64,000 nucleotides of DNA from CAZFVY01 sp964522665 (lineage in GTDB: Bacteria; Verrucomicrobiota; Verrucomicrobiia; Limisphaerales; CAZFVY01), in NCBI GenBank assembly GCA_964522665.1, contig CAZFVY010000004.1, positions 1 through 64,000 of the forward strand, given 5' to 3'. The position numbers and the translations under genes are program-made. Below the pieces are notes generated by a model. It was not told the DNA's origin. It worked only from the letters and a program-made list of their open reading frames with translations, and made no database searches. Shown here piece by piece: positions 51,335 through 60,165 of the stretch; positions within the stretch are counted from its first letter, which is position 1; each line of letters starts with the position of its first letter.

Positions 51335-52267
51335 ATGACGGACATGAAGCGTTTAGATAGTTGTTGGGGCGGTTGGCTCAAGACGGCTCGTTGGTGGTGC
51401 GTGGTGGTTATGCTCGGGTCAGCGTGCGCGCCGCTCGGGAGCCAAGCCCAGGGCGTGGTTGGGTTCATGAACGTGCCGGTCCCGAGTGGCTTTTCGGCGC
51501 TGGTTAATCCGGTGCGCGCGCCCGTGAACACCGTTTCCGTCCTCTTTGCCAGCCCGCCCGCGGGCATGGTCATTTACCAGTTGGCGCCGGCGGATTCGTC
51601 CAATGCGCCGATGTCGCCCGACCTGCAGGCGAAGCTGGTCGCGGGCGTGCTCGGCGGGCTGCCTAAGGCGCTTCCGAGCGCGGTGGGTCTTGCTCTCGTC
51701 CAGGGGGGGCTTTCACTTTCGTGGGCGGGCAATTTGTTGACCGCGACGAACGTCGCCGGCCCTTATACGCTGGCGACCGGCCTCAGCAGCCCCCAATTGA
51801 TCCAGCCTACCGCGACGCAGCAGTTCTGGCGGGCGCAAGGGGCGAGCGCGTTGACGGCGGCGCAGTTTACCGCGAATGTTTTTTCTTCGGGCGCCTGGAG
51901 CGACCCAAATCAAGACTTGCCGCCTGGTCTGGGTTTTATCGTTTACAACCCGTCGTCAACCGGCTTTACGAACGTCTTCGCCGGTCAAATCTTAACGGGA
52001 ACCTCGACGAACTCGATTCCCGCCGGATGGTCGATCCGAGGATCGATGGTTCCGCGAAAAGGCGGTTTGACAGCCGTAAACACGCTGACTCCGTCGCCTG
52101 GTGACACGGTTTTTCTGATGAGCGCCGGCGCGGTCAAACAGTTCAGCTACTCCGCCAACGCCACCTGGACGCCCTCCGAGCCGCAAACGGGGATCGGTGA
52201 AGGGTTTATCATTTTTGCGCAGCGCGCGTTTGATTGGGACGAGACCTTGAACTTCAGCGAGCGGTGA
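51335..52267 (+). CDS. Exported protein of unknown function
   Basis: A 310-residue protein with an N-terminal export signal (WWCVVVMLGSACAPLGSQAQ). The mature part has no family I can name. It begins GVVGFMNVPVPSGFSALVNP and has a middle segment like the small FN3-like/autotransporter-type modules of Verrucomicrobiota (LSLSWAGNLLTATNVAGPYT), then LPPGLGFIVYNPSSTGFTN and IPAGWSIRGSMVPRKGGLT. ATG 51335 is chosen over upstream codons; ATG 51344 is also possible. It is likely a secreted or surface protein. A hairpin (52271-52292) follows its stop. Confidence 0.75.
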   Translation: MTDMKRLDSCWGGWLKTARWWCVVVMLGSACAPLGSQAQGVVGFMNVPVPSGFSALVNPVRAPVNTVSVLFASPPAGMVIYQLAPADSSNAPMSPDLQAKLVAGVLGGLPKALPSAVGLALVQGGLSLSWAGNLLTATNVAGPYTLATGLSSPQLIQPTATQQFWRAQGASALTAAQFTANVFSSGAWSDPNQDLPPGLGFIVYNPSSTGFTNVFAGQILTGTSTNSIPAGWSIRGSMVPRKGGLTAVNTLTPSPGDTVFLMSAGAVKQFSYSANATWTPSEPQTGIGEGFIIFAQRAFDWDETLNFSER

Positions 52268-52270
52268 GGA

Positions 52271-52292
52271 ATTTGGGGTGTTTGCCCCAAAT
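52271..52292 (+). terminator. Hairpin after the 51335 gene
   Basis: A perfect 8-bp stem, atttgggg (52271-52278) with ccccaaat (52285-52292), and a 6-base loop starting 4 bases after the stop codon. No T-tract follows, so termination strength is uncertain. Confidence 0.45.
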
Positions 52293-52425
52293 CCATCGGC
52301 GGGCCGTTCCTGGCGAAACTGCGATATCCATAGTTTTTTAACGGGCCGCTCGAAGGGAACGCACGGATTTTACCGCTGTCCGTTGGGTTGTCATTAGCCC
52401 CAACGTCCCGCTAACCTAGGGGGAG

Positions 52426-54780
52426 ATGAATACCCCCGCGAAGAAGCTCCTGGCCTTGACGGCGCTGGCGATGCTGGTGGGGGGCGCCGCGCTGTGCTAC
52501 TTCGAGTTGGCGATGCCGACTACTTCCTCGCGCGGCGCGGTCGAAGCCGGGCGCCGGCTGGCCGCGGAACATGCCGTGAACCTAACGCGCTTGGAGTCGC
52601 GGGAGCGGCAGGCGGACGAAACAGTTTGGTCCCAAGAAATTCTCGCCGAAGCCTGCGGGCGAACTTTTGAGATTCTTTGGGACGAAGTCAACGCGGCCAC
52701 GAACAAGTTGCGCTCGCTTTTGTCGTTTCCCGTCGGGGAAATTACTCTTGGCGACTGGAAGCACGTGGAGGCGTTGCCCCACGGCATTGAATTGCGCTCC
52801 GCTGCGGTGACTGCCCCGGCCGTTTCGCCGGCGCCCTGGGGGGAAATGGTGGCGGATTTGGAAGCGCGCGGCTGGGAGTTGACCCGAGTCGAGTTTCGGC
52901 ACAATCGATTTGACGCCGACTCCGCGGGGCGCCCGAAACAGAGCGTGTTCTATTTCGAGGCGGAACTTGAGAATCATGTCGAGCCGAGACGCGCGACGCT
53001 GGAGGGCGATTTAATCGTGGATTGGGCCGGGACGGCGCCGACCCCGTCCGGCGCGGCGGTGCGCGGGATTGACGCCAGCCGGTTGATTCTGAAAACGCGA
53101 CCGGGTAAGCCCCCGTTTCGTTCGATCCTCGACGAGGCGTTCCTGCCCCAAGGGCGGGCCTCGTACATCGATCCGTTGATCGTCTATGACCTCGACGGCG
53201 ATGGTATCGCCGAAATCATTCTGGCCGGTCGGAACGTTGTTTATCGCCGCCGAGGAACGGACCGTTACACGTCCGAGCCGTTGCTGAAATTTCCCCCCGC
53301 GCAGATCTGGTCGGCGGTGATCGCGGATTTTGACGGCGACGGGCACGCGGATTTTCTCTGCGCTAACTCGGCGGGCCTGCTGTTGTTCCAAGGCTCGCCG
53401 CAGGGGACCTTTGACCAGCCCGGGCGCTTGGTTTGGTCCGCGCGTCCCGCGTTGGAGAACCCGATGGTTCTGACCTGTGGGGACATCGACCGCGACGGTG
53501 ATTTGGACGTGTTCCTTGGGCAGTATCGAGTCCCGACCCTGGGGACGACGTTTCGGCCGAGCTACTTCGATGCCGATGACAGCCACCCGTCTTTTCTGCT
53601 GCTCAACGATGGTCAGGGCAATTTCTCCGACGCGACGGTCGCGGCGGGATTGGCCAAAAAGCGGCAGCGGCGCGTTTACAGCGCTTCATTCGTTGATTTG
53701 ACGGGCGAGGGGAACCAAGACCTCGTGGTGGTGAGCGATTTCGCGGGCGCGGACGTGTTCCGGAACCGGGGCGACGGCCATTTCGCGGACGTGACCAGCC
53801 AATGGCTTCCCGATGCGCACGGGTTTGGGATGGGGCACGTTCTGGCCGATTTTACGGTGAGCGGGCGGCTGGGCTTTCTGATGGTTGGCATGACCTCGCC
53901 CGCGGTGGATCGCTTGGATCACCTCGGTCTCGTCCGACCGGGCGCCCAAGGCGAGCCGGCGATGCGGAGCAAAATGACTTTCGGGAATCGGCTCTACGTG
54001 GCGCGCTCGGGGAGTGGGTTCGAACGAACCGCGTTGGGCGATTCCTTGGCGCGATCCGGCTGGTCTTGGGGTTGTGCCGCGTTTGACGCCGACAACGACG
54101 GTTTTCCCGATGTCTATGTCGCCGCTGGGAACGAGACGAGGCAAACCGTGCGCGATTACGAGCCGGAATTCTGGTTGCACGATCAATTTGTGGCCGCCGC
54201 CGTGGACGAGAGCGCGGCGACCGGCTATTTCGCCGCGAAATTCGACCGGACGCGCGGCGCGGGCTGGTCGTATGGCGGACACGAGCGGAACCGCCTCTTT
54301 GTCAACCGGGGCGGAGAATCTTTTTACGAGGTCGGCCACCTCATGGGCGTCGCGTTGGCGGCCGATTCGCGCAACGTTGTGGCGGCCGATTTGGACGGAG
54401 ACGGCCGTGTGGATCTGCTGGTCACCACGCTCGAGGTGTGGCCGCAGGCCCGGCAAACGCTGAGGGTCTATCGAAACTTGATCGACGACGGCGGGCATTG
54501 GATCGGCTTCCGGTTTCACGAGACGGGCCCGGGGAAATCGCCGGTGGGCGCGCGGGCGACGATTCTCAGCGCCGGCCGCGCGGCGGTTCGGGCGATTGTG
54601 ACGGGCGACTCGCATCGCTCCCAATCGCCGAACACACTGCACTTTGGGCTGGGCGCGGCCAGGCGGGTGGAACGCGTGGAAATCCGCTGGCCCAGCGGGC
54701 AGTCTTTGGAGTTGAGGGATCTCGACGCCGATCGGTATTACAACGTTGACGCTCCGGCGCCGCCACCGCTCAACCGGTGA
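52426..54780 (+). CDS. CRTAC1-like FG-GAP/VCBS-repeat protein with ASPIC/UnbV domain
   Basis: A 784-residue protein anchored or exported by an N-terminal hydrophobic segment (LLALTALAMLVGGAALCYFE). After a region of about 200 residues with no recognised domain come repeated FG-GAP/VCBS calcium-loop units: YDLDGDGIAEIILAG, DFDGDGHADFLCAN, IDRDGDLDVFLGQ, FDADNDGFPDVYVAAG and DLDGDGRVDLLVTTL. The C-terminus is the ASPIC/UnbV domain (GDSHRSQSPNTLHFGLG, RVEIRWPSGQSLEL). These form a beta-propeller with calcium loops. Secreted proteins of this kind are abundant in Planctomycetota and Verrucomicrobiota, and their function is mostly unknown. Confidence 0.88.
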   Translation: MNTPAKKLLALTALAMLVGGAALCYFELAMPTTSSRGAVEAGRRLAAEHAVNLTRLESRERQADETVWSQEILAEACGRTFEILWDEVNAATNKLRSLLSFPVGEITLGDWKHVEALPHGIELRSAAVTAPAVSPAPWGEMVADLEARGWELTRVEFRHNRFDADSAGRPKQSVFYFEAELENHVEPRRATLEGDLIVDWAGTAPTPSGAAVRGIDASRLILKTRPGKPPFRSILDEAFLPQGRASYIDPLIVYDLDGDGIAEIILAGRNVVYRRRGTDRYTSEPLLKFPPAQIWSAVIADFDGDGHADFLCANSAGLLLFQGSPQGTFDQPGRLVWSARPALENPMVLTCGDIDRDGDLDVFLGQYRVPTLGTTFRPSYFDADDSHPSFLLLNDGQGNFSDATVAAGLAKKRQRRVYSASFVDLTGEGNQDLVVVSDFAGADVFRNRGDGHFADVTSQWLPDAHGFGMGHVLADFTVSGRLGFLMVGMTSPAVDRLDHLGLVRPGAQGEPAMRSKMTFGNRLYVARSGSGFERTALGDSLARSGWSWGCAAFDADNDGFPDVYVAAGNETRQTVRDYEPEFWLHDQFVAAAVDESAATGYFAAKFDRTRGAGWSYGGHERNRLFVNRGGESFYEVGHLMGVALAADSRNVVAADLDGDGRVDLLVTTLEVWPQARQTLRVYRNLIDDGGHWIGFRFHETGPGKSPVGARATILSAGRAAVRAIVTGDSHRSQSPNTLHFGLGAARRVERVEIRWPSGQSLELRDLDADRYYNVDAPAPPPLNR

Positions 54781-54941
54781 GGCGATGGAAGGAGCGGGTA
54801 AACTAGAAGTGTAGCAGGCGATCGTGCCTGGTATTTTGATGTTTTTGCCGCGTGTCCGCTGGGTGACCGCCCCGCCCCGACTGCCGCCGTTGCCGGTGAT
54901 CACATACGCGCGGGAGGCGCATCGCGAATGCCGCGCGCTTT

Positions 54942-57164
54942 TCACAACCGCGTTTCGACTCTTCGTCCGCGGAACTCCAATTGCTTCGACCTGACATTTG
55001 ACCCGACCAGCTCCACGTTGAAGCGGCGCGAGACGATGGGCCGGGGACTGGCGCCTGGCGCGGGAATCAGGGTTAGCCGCTTGCGCGCGTCGTTCCAAAT
55101 TCCCTGAATCCAGATTGTTTTTGAGTCGGAGCCATCCCGGTACCCGAGGCTCTGGCCGTCGTCGTCGTAGAGCGTGAACTTGCCGTCGGCTCCCGGATAG
55201 ACCCGAAGGGTGGTCGGCTCGGTGACGGTCTGCGACGTGTATTGTCTGACCGGGTCGATGGGAATCACGCTTCCCGCGCGGACGTAGAGGGGAAGCGTGT
55301 CCAAGTCGGCCGTACGCTCAATCCACCGCTTGCCGTCGAGCTTTTCTCCGGTCCACCAGTCATACCACGAGCCGACGGGAAGGTACAACCGCCGGGACTT
55401 CGCGCCTTGCTCGACGACCGGCGCCACCAGGAAATCGTGTCCCCAAAGATACTCGGCGCCGAGCGCGGTCGCTTCGGAGTCGCTGGGGAACTCCAACCAA
55501 AGAGCGCGCATGGGTGGGATTCCGGTGTCGCATGCCTCGCGCGCGAGCGTGTAATTATAGGGGAGCAGTTGATATCGTAAAGCGAGGTATTTACGGCAGA
55601 TTGGTTCCACCGCGGCATTGTGCAACTCCGACGCGTCTGGACCCTGTCCGTTCTCGATGGGGCCGAAGTCACCGGTGTTCCAGCCCCAGGGCAGGCGCAA
55701 TTTCCAAGTGCGGCCGTGGGACCGGAACAGCGGGCAAAACGCCGAAAACTCGAACCACCGCGCGTATAGCTCACCGGTCAATTCCTTGGTCGGGTAGAAG
55801 CCGCCGGTGTCGGTTCCCCAAAAGGGGGTCAGGCTCAGCGAATGGTTCAGACCTACCTGCACTTGGGCCGCGAGCGTCGCCCATGAGCTGTCGATGTCGC
55901 CGGACCAAATCCAGCCGCCGTAGCGCTGCGCGCCCGCGTAGCCGGTGCGATGAAGGCTCCAGGGCCGCACGTTGGGACGATCCTGCAGCGCGCCCTCGAA
56001 GTAGCACCGATGGCGGGTCAGGCGGGCTTCAAGCGGGAGCTCGTCGCCGTCGTCAGGCCACCAACCGTCCACGCCGAGCGCGAAGGCGTCGCGATGGCGC
56101 GCCCAGTAATTGCGAATGTGGCTGGGTGAGTCAGAATCCTCGTTAATCGAGCCGCCAAATAGGTTCGTGGGCGCGCCGTTGACGTGGAGGATTACCTTGA
56201 AATCAAGCTCATGCAACGCGCGCAGGTCAGCCGCGGGGTCGGCAAACGTTTTCGGGTTGAACGTAAGCGAGCCGTGCCCGGTATTCCAGCCCGCGGGGCA
56301 GTAACCGGTTCCCAAATAAATCAACGCGTCGCAGGGAAGCTGTCGCTCGCGAAATTCTTTGGCGATCGCAACCGCTTCCTCCGGGCCGGCGAGCGTGCGG
56401 TGCGATTGAAAGTAACCGAGCGCCCATTTCGGCGGCATCGCTGCGTGGCCGGTCAAACGGACATATTCGGCGAGAGCATCGCCCGGCGTCGGCGCATCGA
56501 TGACGAACAAGTCCAAAGGGACGGCGGCCTTTCCGTCTTGGGGCGGCAGGAACTTGCCGACGCCGCCCCGCAGGTCGAATCGTCCGTGGGGTTGATGGGC
56601 GAAGATCGCCCAACCGTCGGTTCCGATGAGGAATGGCGAGGGAACGACCGAGCCGAGGACCGGTCGATTCCACCCACCCCAGGACGGTTCCATCGGGTAA
56701 AGCGCGCCCCGGCGGTCAAATTGTCGCGCGCCCTCGCCCAGCCCAAATACCGGGGCATCGGTGTGAAATTGAACACCCCCGTTTAGTCCCGGGTCGAACA
56801 CCAACTCCTGGACCAGCTTGCCGTCCGCGCGGCGGATGGAAATGGTTAGGGGCGTGGAGGTGAGTTCAACCCGTAGCCCGCCGATTGAAAGCTGCTTCGG
56901 CCTCGATAGTTGGCGGGCGCGGTATTTCTCAAGCGCCGGGAAAGCAACGAGTTCTGTAGAATTCGCTGAAGGGACGGTCCGTTCCTGAGCGTCGCGCGGG
57001 TACAATTGCACGCGCAGAGTTCGCTGGCTGACCTGGCTGACGACCAGTTCGGCGGGGGAGCCGGAATACGTAATCATGGACGCCGAGAGGGCGGAAGGCG
57101 GTACGGCTAGCGCAGCAATGGTCAGCAGTCGGCCGAGGATCGAGACCGTGCGAAGTGGGGTCAT
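54942..57164 (-). CDS. Exported glycoside hydrolase family 31 enzyme (alpha-glucosidase/xylosidase type)
   Basis: A 740-residue protein starting with a signal peptide (MTPLRTVSILGRLLTIAALA); the Met at 57164 is chosen for it. Order of domains: N-terminal beta-sandwich (TPLTISIRRADGKLVQELVF), the (beta/alpha)8 barrel, and C-terminal beta-domains. The GH31 nucleophile region is DGWWPDDGDE at about 365-372, and the acid/base region is WSGDIDSSWATL at about 418-429, each with the expected aspartate. The N-terminal GEGARQFDRRG segment is also typical. It acts on alpha-linked oligosaccharides or polysaccharides outside the cytoplasm; the linkage cannot be told. It lies 48 bases after the second ceramidase-like gene on the same strand. 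Confidence 0.92.
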   Translation of the reverse strand: MTPLRTVSILGRLLTIAALAVPPSALSASMITYSGSPAELVVSQVSQRTLRVQLYPRDAQERTVPSANSTELVAFPALEKYRARQLSRPKQLSIGGLRVELTSTPLTISIRRADGKLVQELVFDPGLNGGVQFHTDAPVFGLGEGARQFDRRGALYPMEPSWGGWNRPVLGSVVPSPFLIGTDGWAIFAHQPHGRFDLRGGVGKFLPPQDGKAAVPLDLFVIDAPTPGDALAEYVRLTGHAAMPPKWALGYFQSHRTLAGPEEAVAIAKEFRERQLPCDALIYLGTGYCPAGWNTGHGSLTFNPKTFADPAADLRALHELDFKVILHVNGAPTNLFGGSINEDSDSPSHIRNYWARHRDAFALGVDGWWPDDGDELPLEARLTRHRCYFEGALQDRPNVRPWSLHRTGYAGAQRYGGWIWSGDIDSSWATLAAQVQVGLNHSLSLTPFWGTDTGGFYPTKELTGELYARWFEFSAFCPLFRSHGRTWKLRLPWGWNTGDFGPIENGQGPDASELHNAAVEPICRKYLALRYQLLPYNYTLAREACDTGIPPMRALWLEFPSDSEATALGAEYLWGHDFLVAPVVEQGAKSRRLYLPVGSWYDWWTGEKLDGKRWIERTADLDTLPLYVRAGSVIPIDPVRQYTSQTVTEPTTLRVYPGADGKFTLYDDDGQSLGYRDGSDSKTIWIQGIWNDARKRLTLIPAPGASPRPIVSRRFNVELVGSNVRSKQLEFRGRRVETRL

Positions 57165-57212
57165 AGCGGTAACCACGGTGGAGCGGGCTAGCCCGCGCGG
57201 CAATGCAAAACC

Positions 57213-58676
57213 CTACTTCTTCAACTCGCGCAACATCCGTGTAACCTGGTCAACGATCCGTTCACCCGTGCCCGGTTCCACGTAACTGTGCTGGCCGGTC
57301 CAGCACTGGTAGCCGCCGAGTTTTTGGCTTTCCCGGTCGGGAATGTAGCCGATCCAGTCATTGGCCAGCTCCGCGACGTAGGTGAAGCGGAAGGGGGAGC
57401 GGTTTTTGATATCCAGGCCAAGCGGGGTGAAAAGCTCGCCGGGCACGCCCACGAACGCCACGTCGCCGATCCTCATGACTTGCAGCCAGGTCGTCCGTTC
57501 CTCACCGCTCTCGGCGTTCAGCTCCTGTCGCATCGAGCGGAAAACGGCGGTGATCTTGTCCGCTTGCTCGGGCACGTACTTGCGGCAATAGCGGGCGACG
57601 GCGTTTTCCTCGCGCGACTCGTCAAATTGCCGGACTTTGAATTTGAACGGTTGCTTCAGCGCCGCGAGTTTGTCAACGTTACGTGGCTGGGTCTGGGCGA
57701 GGGCCGTCTGCACCGCCTGCTCGATGCGCCGGGAGGCCTCATCGCACGTCAGTTCCAGGTTGTGCGTCGAGCCGGAAGCCCCCTCCAGAAAACAAACCGT
57801 GCCGCCCAGCTCCGTTTCCAGGTCTTGCGCCGCTAAGCCGTAAATCGACGGCGAACGCCGGCCGGGCAGCCGCGTACCGATGTTGTGCGTCGAATGATTA
57901 AAAATCAGCGCTTGAAGCCGGTCGTTCTCGCCGCGGAAGGCCAAGACAGGTAACTCCGAGTCAATCAAAGCGGTCGCCCGGACCGCGTTGTCGCGCGGGC
58001 CGATCCAGTAGATCTGACCATCGCCCATCATGAGCCGGCTGTTCTGACCGACGGTTTTTTCTTTCCCAAGTCGGAAGTAGAAGCGGCAATCGGTGGCCGA
58101 GAGGTGGGAGTTGGCCGCCTGAACCGCCTGGATGATGCCCTGCTGGACTCGCCGCGTGAAAACCTCGTCCGGCTCGACTCCTAGGAGTTTAACGGCGCTT
58201 GGGGCATGGTGGGTATGGGTACAGTTGACCAGAATATTGGTGATGGAAATGCCGGTTGTCCGCTCGATCTCAGCCATGACCGGGTCGAGGTATTGCCGCC
58301 GGATCATCAGTATGTCGCAGGCGACGATCGCGAGCTTCTCGCCGGGGCTTTTCGCCAGGACGATCGCGACGGCGCGGAGTTTGCCCTCCTGGCCGGTCGC
58401 TTTGCCCGGACCGATGCCACCGGCGATGACCATCGAATCATCAGCCTCAAATTCAGCCACGCCGGTTCCGACTTTGACGCCGAGCATTTCCGCCGGCTTC
58501 TCCGATTCCGCCGGGGCTTGGGCGGCGGCGAACCGAGCCTCAACCAAAAACGCCGCCACGACGAGAGCGCCCCACAAGCGTCCGCGGCGGGCGAGCCGTC
58601 GGCCGGGCGGAGTTTCCGAAATCACGCGCGAATTCGTTGGCGCCGGAGGCGGGGAGAGGAACGCGGGTAGATGCAT
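57213..58676 (-). CDS. Exported neutral/alkaline ceramidase-like protein (second of two)
   Basis: A 487-residue protein with an N-terminal region (RRGRLWGALVVAAFLVEARF) that acts as export signal or anchor. The ceramidase-like domain shows VKVGTGVAEFEADDSMVIAG, LAIVACDILMIRRQYLDPVM, ITNILVNCTHTHHAPSAVKL and QALIFNHSTHNIG, with the metal-ligand histidines. VFLEG-like and GEPGEL-like features of the family are replaced by FLEGASGSTHNLE and AFVGVPGELFTPLG. It is distinct in sequence from the gene at 47797 but of the same type. It is upstream of the GH31 gene and probably in the same transcript. Confidence 0.84.
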   Translation of the reverse strand: MHLPAFLSPPPAPTNSRVISETPPGRRLARRGRLWGALVVAAFLVEARFAAAQAPAESEKPAEMLGVKVGTGVAEFEADDSMVIAGGIGPGKATGQEGKLRAVAIVLAKSPGEKLAIVACDILMIRRQYLDPVMAEIERTTGISITNILVNCTHTHHAPSAVKLLGVEPDEVFTRRVQQGIIQAVQAANSHLSATDCRFYFRLGKEKTVGQNSRLMMGDGQIYWIGPRDNAVRATALIDSELPVLAFRGENDRLQALIFNHSTHNIGTRLPGRRSPSIYGLAAQDLETELGGTVCFLEGASGSTHNLELTCDEASRRIEQAVQTALAQTQPRNVDKLAALKQPFKFKVRQFDESREENAVARYCRKYVPEQADKITAVFRSMRQELNAESGEERTTWLQVMRIGDVAFVGVPGELFTPLGLDIKNRSPFRFTYVAELANDWIGYIPDRESQKLGGYQCWTGQHSYVEPGTGERIVDQVTRMLRELKK

Positions 58677-58849
58677 GGTTCAACGCGTCTTTGATGTGAT
58701 GCCATGAATATCGTTCGGTCTGTTGGCGCGCAAGTGATTTTAGACTTTTTAACTGGGGGATTCGCCGCCGAAAGTGGTGGCGCCGCGTCTGCGGCCACCG
58801 TCATCGGGTGACGATCATTCGCGCCGTAATTCGGGCCATAATTCGGGCG

Positions 58850-58877
58850 TTGACGGGCGCGTGGGATTTGTTAGCCT
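58850..58877 (+). promoter_or_regulatory. Candidate promoter of the aroF leader transcript
   Basis: TTGACG (58850-58855), a 16-base spacer and TAGCCT (58872-58877). Transcription would then start near 58884, which is the first base of the leader-peptide ATG, so the leader peptide could be translated leaderless. An alternative -10, CATAAT at 58837-58842, would give an upstream region of about 35 bases but has no good -35. A tandem taattcggg/ataattcggg repeat (58827-58846) lies just upstream. Confidence 0.5.
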
Positions 58878-58883
58878 GCCTCC

Positions 58884-58964
58884 ATGACTTTGAGCGGCGC
58901 TCGATTTTGGCGGTATTTTACCGGCGAATATTATTTCGCCACGCCAGCCTGCGCGCTCGGGTAA
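58884..58964 (+). CDS. Aromatic-amino-acid leader peptide of aroF
   Basis: A 26-residue ORF too short for routine gene calling: ATG 58884, stop TAA 58962-58964. It encodes seven aromatic residues out of 26: Phe8, Trp9, Tyr11, Phe12, Tyr16, Tyr17 and Phe18 (central part RFWRYFTGEYYF). Such clustering is the signature of a ribosome-stalling sensor that reads charged tRNA-Phe, tRNA-Tyr and tRNA-Trp. It sits 103 bases before the DAHP synthase ATG and directly upstream of a terminator. There is no Shine-Dalgarno; see the promoter entry for possible leaderless start. Confidence 0.8.
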   Translation: MTLSGARFWRYFTGEYYFATPACALG

Positions 58965-59018
58965 GTGAGACCTTAAGAAATCAACTCGTGCCGCAGGTAA
59001 ACCGCCTGCGGCTTTTTT
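58923..59018 (+). promoter_or_regulatory. Transcription attenuator of aroF (pause hairpin, antiterminator, terminator)
   Basis: Three structures are seen. (1) A pause hairpin, ggcgaa (58923-58928) with ttcgcc (58935-58940), folded around the Tyr-Tyr-Phe codons. (2) A terminator, gccgcagg (58990-58997) with cctgcggc (59005-59012), a 7-base loop and a run of six T (59013-59018). (3) An antiterminator: gcctgcg near the leader stop (58947-58953) can pair with cgcaggt (58992-58998), which would use up the 5' arm of the terminator. A ribosome stalled on the aromatic codons leaves 58947-58953 free; one that reaches the stop codon covers it and lets the terminator form. This is the classical attenuation geometry. 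Confidence 0.78.
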
Positions 59019-59067
59019 GTTTCGTCTCACGTGGATCAGCCGGGGCGTCGAACTTGAAGATTAAGTT

Positions 59068-60081
59068 ATGATTGTTGTTTTAAAACCCAACCTCACCAAG
59101 AAAGAAGAAGCCGCCGTGCTCAAAGAAATCCGCAAACTAGGCTACAAACCGCACGTGATGCGCGGGGTGGAGCGGACGGTCATCGGCGCCATCGGGGATG
59201 AGCGGAATCATCCGACCCTCGAGGCGTTGTCGGCCTGGCCGCAGGTCGAGAAGGTGATGCCGGTGCAGCAGCGCTACAAACTGGTCAGCCGTGAATCGCA
59301 TCCGGCCAACTCCACGATCAACGTTCGCGGCGCCCTCATCGGCGGGAAAAAGTTCCAAGTCATGGCCGGCCCTTGCTCGGTCGAATCGGAGACGCAGTTG
59401 ATGACGACGGCCGAGGCGGTCAAAGCGGCGGGCGCGACCATCCTGCGCGGTGGCGCCTTCAAGCCGCGGACTTCGCCTTACGAATTCCAAGGGCTGGGGC
59501 TTAAGGGGCTCAAATTGCTGGCCAAAGCCCGCCAGGCTACCGGGCTGGCGATCATTACCGAACTCCTCTCCGAGGACCATGTGGACATGGTCGCCGAATA
59601 CGCGGACATTCTGCAGATTGGCGCCCGCAACGCCCAGAATTTTCAACTTCTCATCGCCGCCGCGAAGACCGGCAAGCCGATTCTGCTCAAACGCGGGCTC
59701 TCGATGAAGATCGAGGAATGGCTGCTGGCCGGCGAGTACGTCCTCGCCAACGAGAATCCCAATCTCATGTTTTGTGAACGCGGCATCCGCACCTTTGAGA
59801 CCTACACCCGGAACACGCTCGACCTCGGGACCATTCCAATCATCAAGCGCGAGTCCCATTGCCCGATCGTGATCGACCCCAGCCAGGGCGCCGGGCGCGC
59901 TTCGCTGGTCGAGGCGATGTGCAAAGGCGCGGTGGCGATGGGCGCGGACGCGTTATTGATCGAGGTGCATCCGAATCCGGCCGAGGCGTGGAGCGACGGA
60001 GCGCAACAAGTGTCGCTGGCCGGTTTCGCAAAAATCATGGAAGCGCTGAAACCGTTCATCGCGGCGGCGGGCCGGGAGTGA
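59068..60081 (+). CDS. aroF: 3-deoxy-7-phosphoheptulonate synthase (DAHP synthase)
   Basis: A 337-residue enzyme of the first shikimate-pathway step, condensing phosphoenolpyruvate and erythrose 4-phosphate. It is of the type I-beta form found in Thermotoga: an N-terminal ferredoxin-like regulatory domain (residues about 1-70) that can bind Tyr/Phe, then the catalytic barrel. Visible catalytic parts are the metal cysteine Cys103 in MAGPCSVES, the substrate loop RGGAFKPRTSPYEFQG (127-142), the metal histidine in KRESHCPIVIDPSQGAGR, and EVHPNPAEAWSDGAQ. Likely control is double: feedback through the N-terminal domain and attenuation through the leader upstream. The ATG at 59068 has only a weak Shine-Dalgarno. 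Confidence 0.96.
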   Translation: MIVVLKPNLTKKEEAAVLKEIRKLGYKPHVMRGVERTVIGAIGDERNHPTLEALSAWPQVEKVMPVQQRYKLVSRESHPANSTINVRGALIGGKKFQVMAGPCSVESETQLMTTAEAVKAAGATILRGGAFKPRTSPYEFQGLGLKGLKLLAKARQATGLAIITELLSEDHVDMVAEYADILQIGARNAQNFQLLIAAAKTGKPILLKRGLSMKIEEWLLAGEYVLANENPNLMFCERGIRTFETYTRNTLDLGTIPIIKRESHCPIVIDPSQGAGRASLVEAMCKGAVAMGADALLIEVHPNPAEAWSDGAQQVSLAGFAKIMEALKPFIAAAGRE

Positions 60082-60165
60082 CCGGTTCACTCCCGCCCCT
60101 CCAGCCGGAACGCGTTCAAGGTGGTCCCGGCGGCCATCGTAACGCGGTCTTTCCAGATGCGCCGC

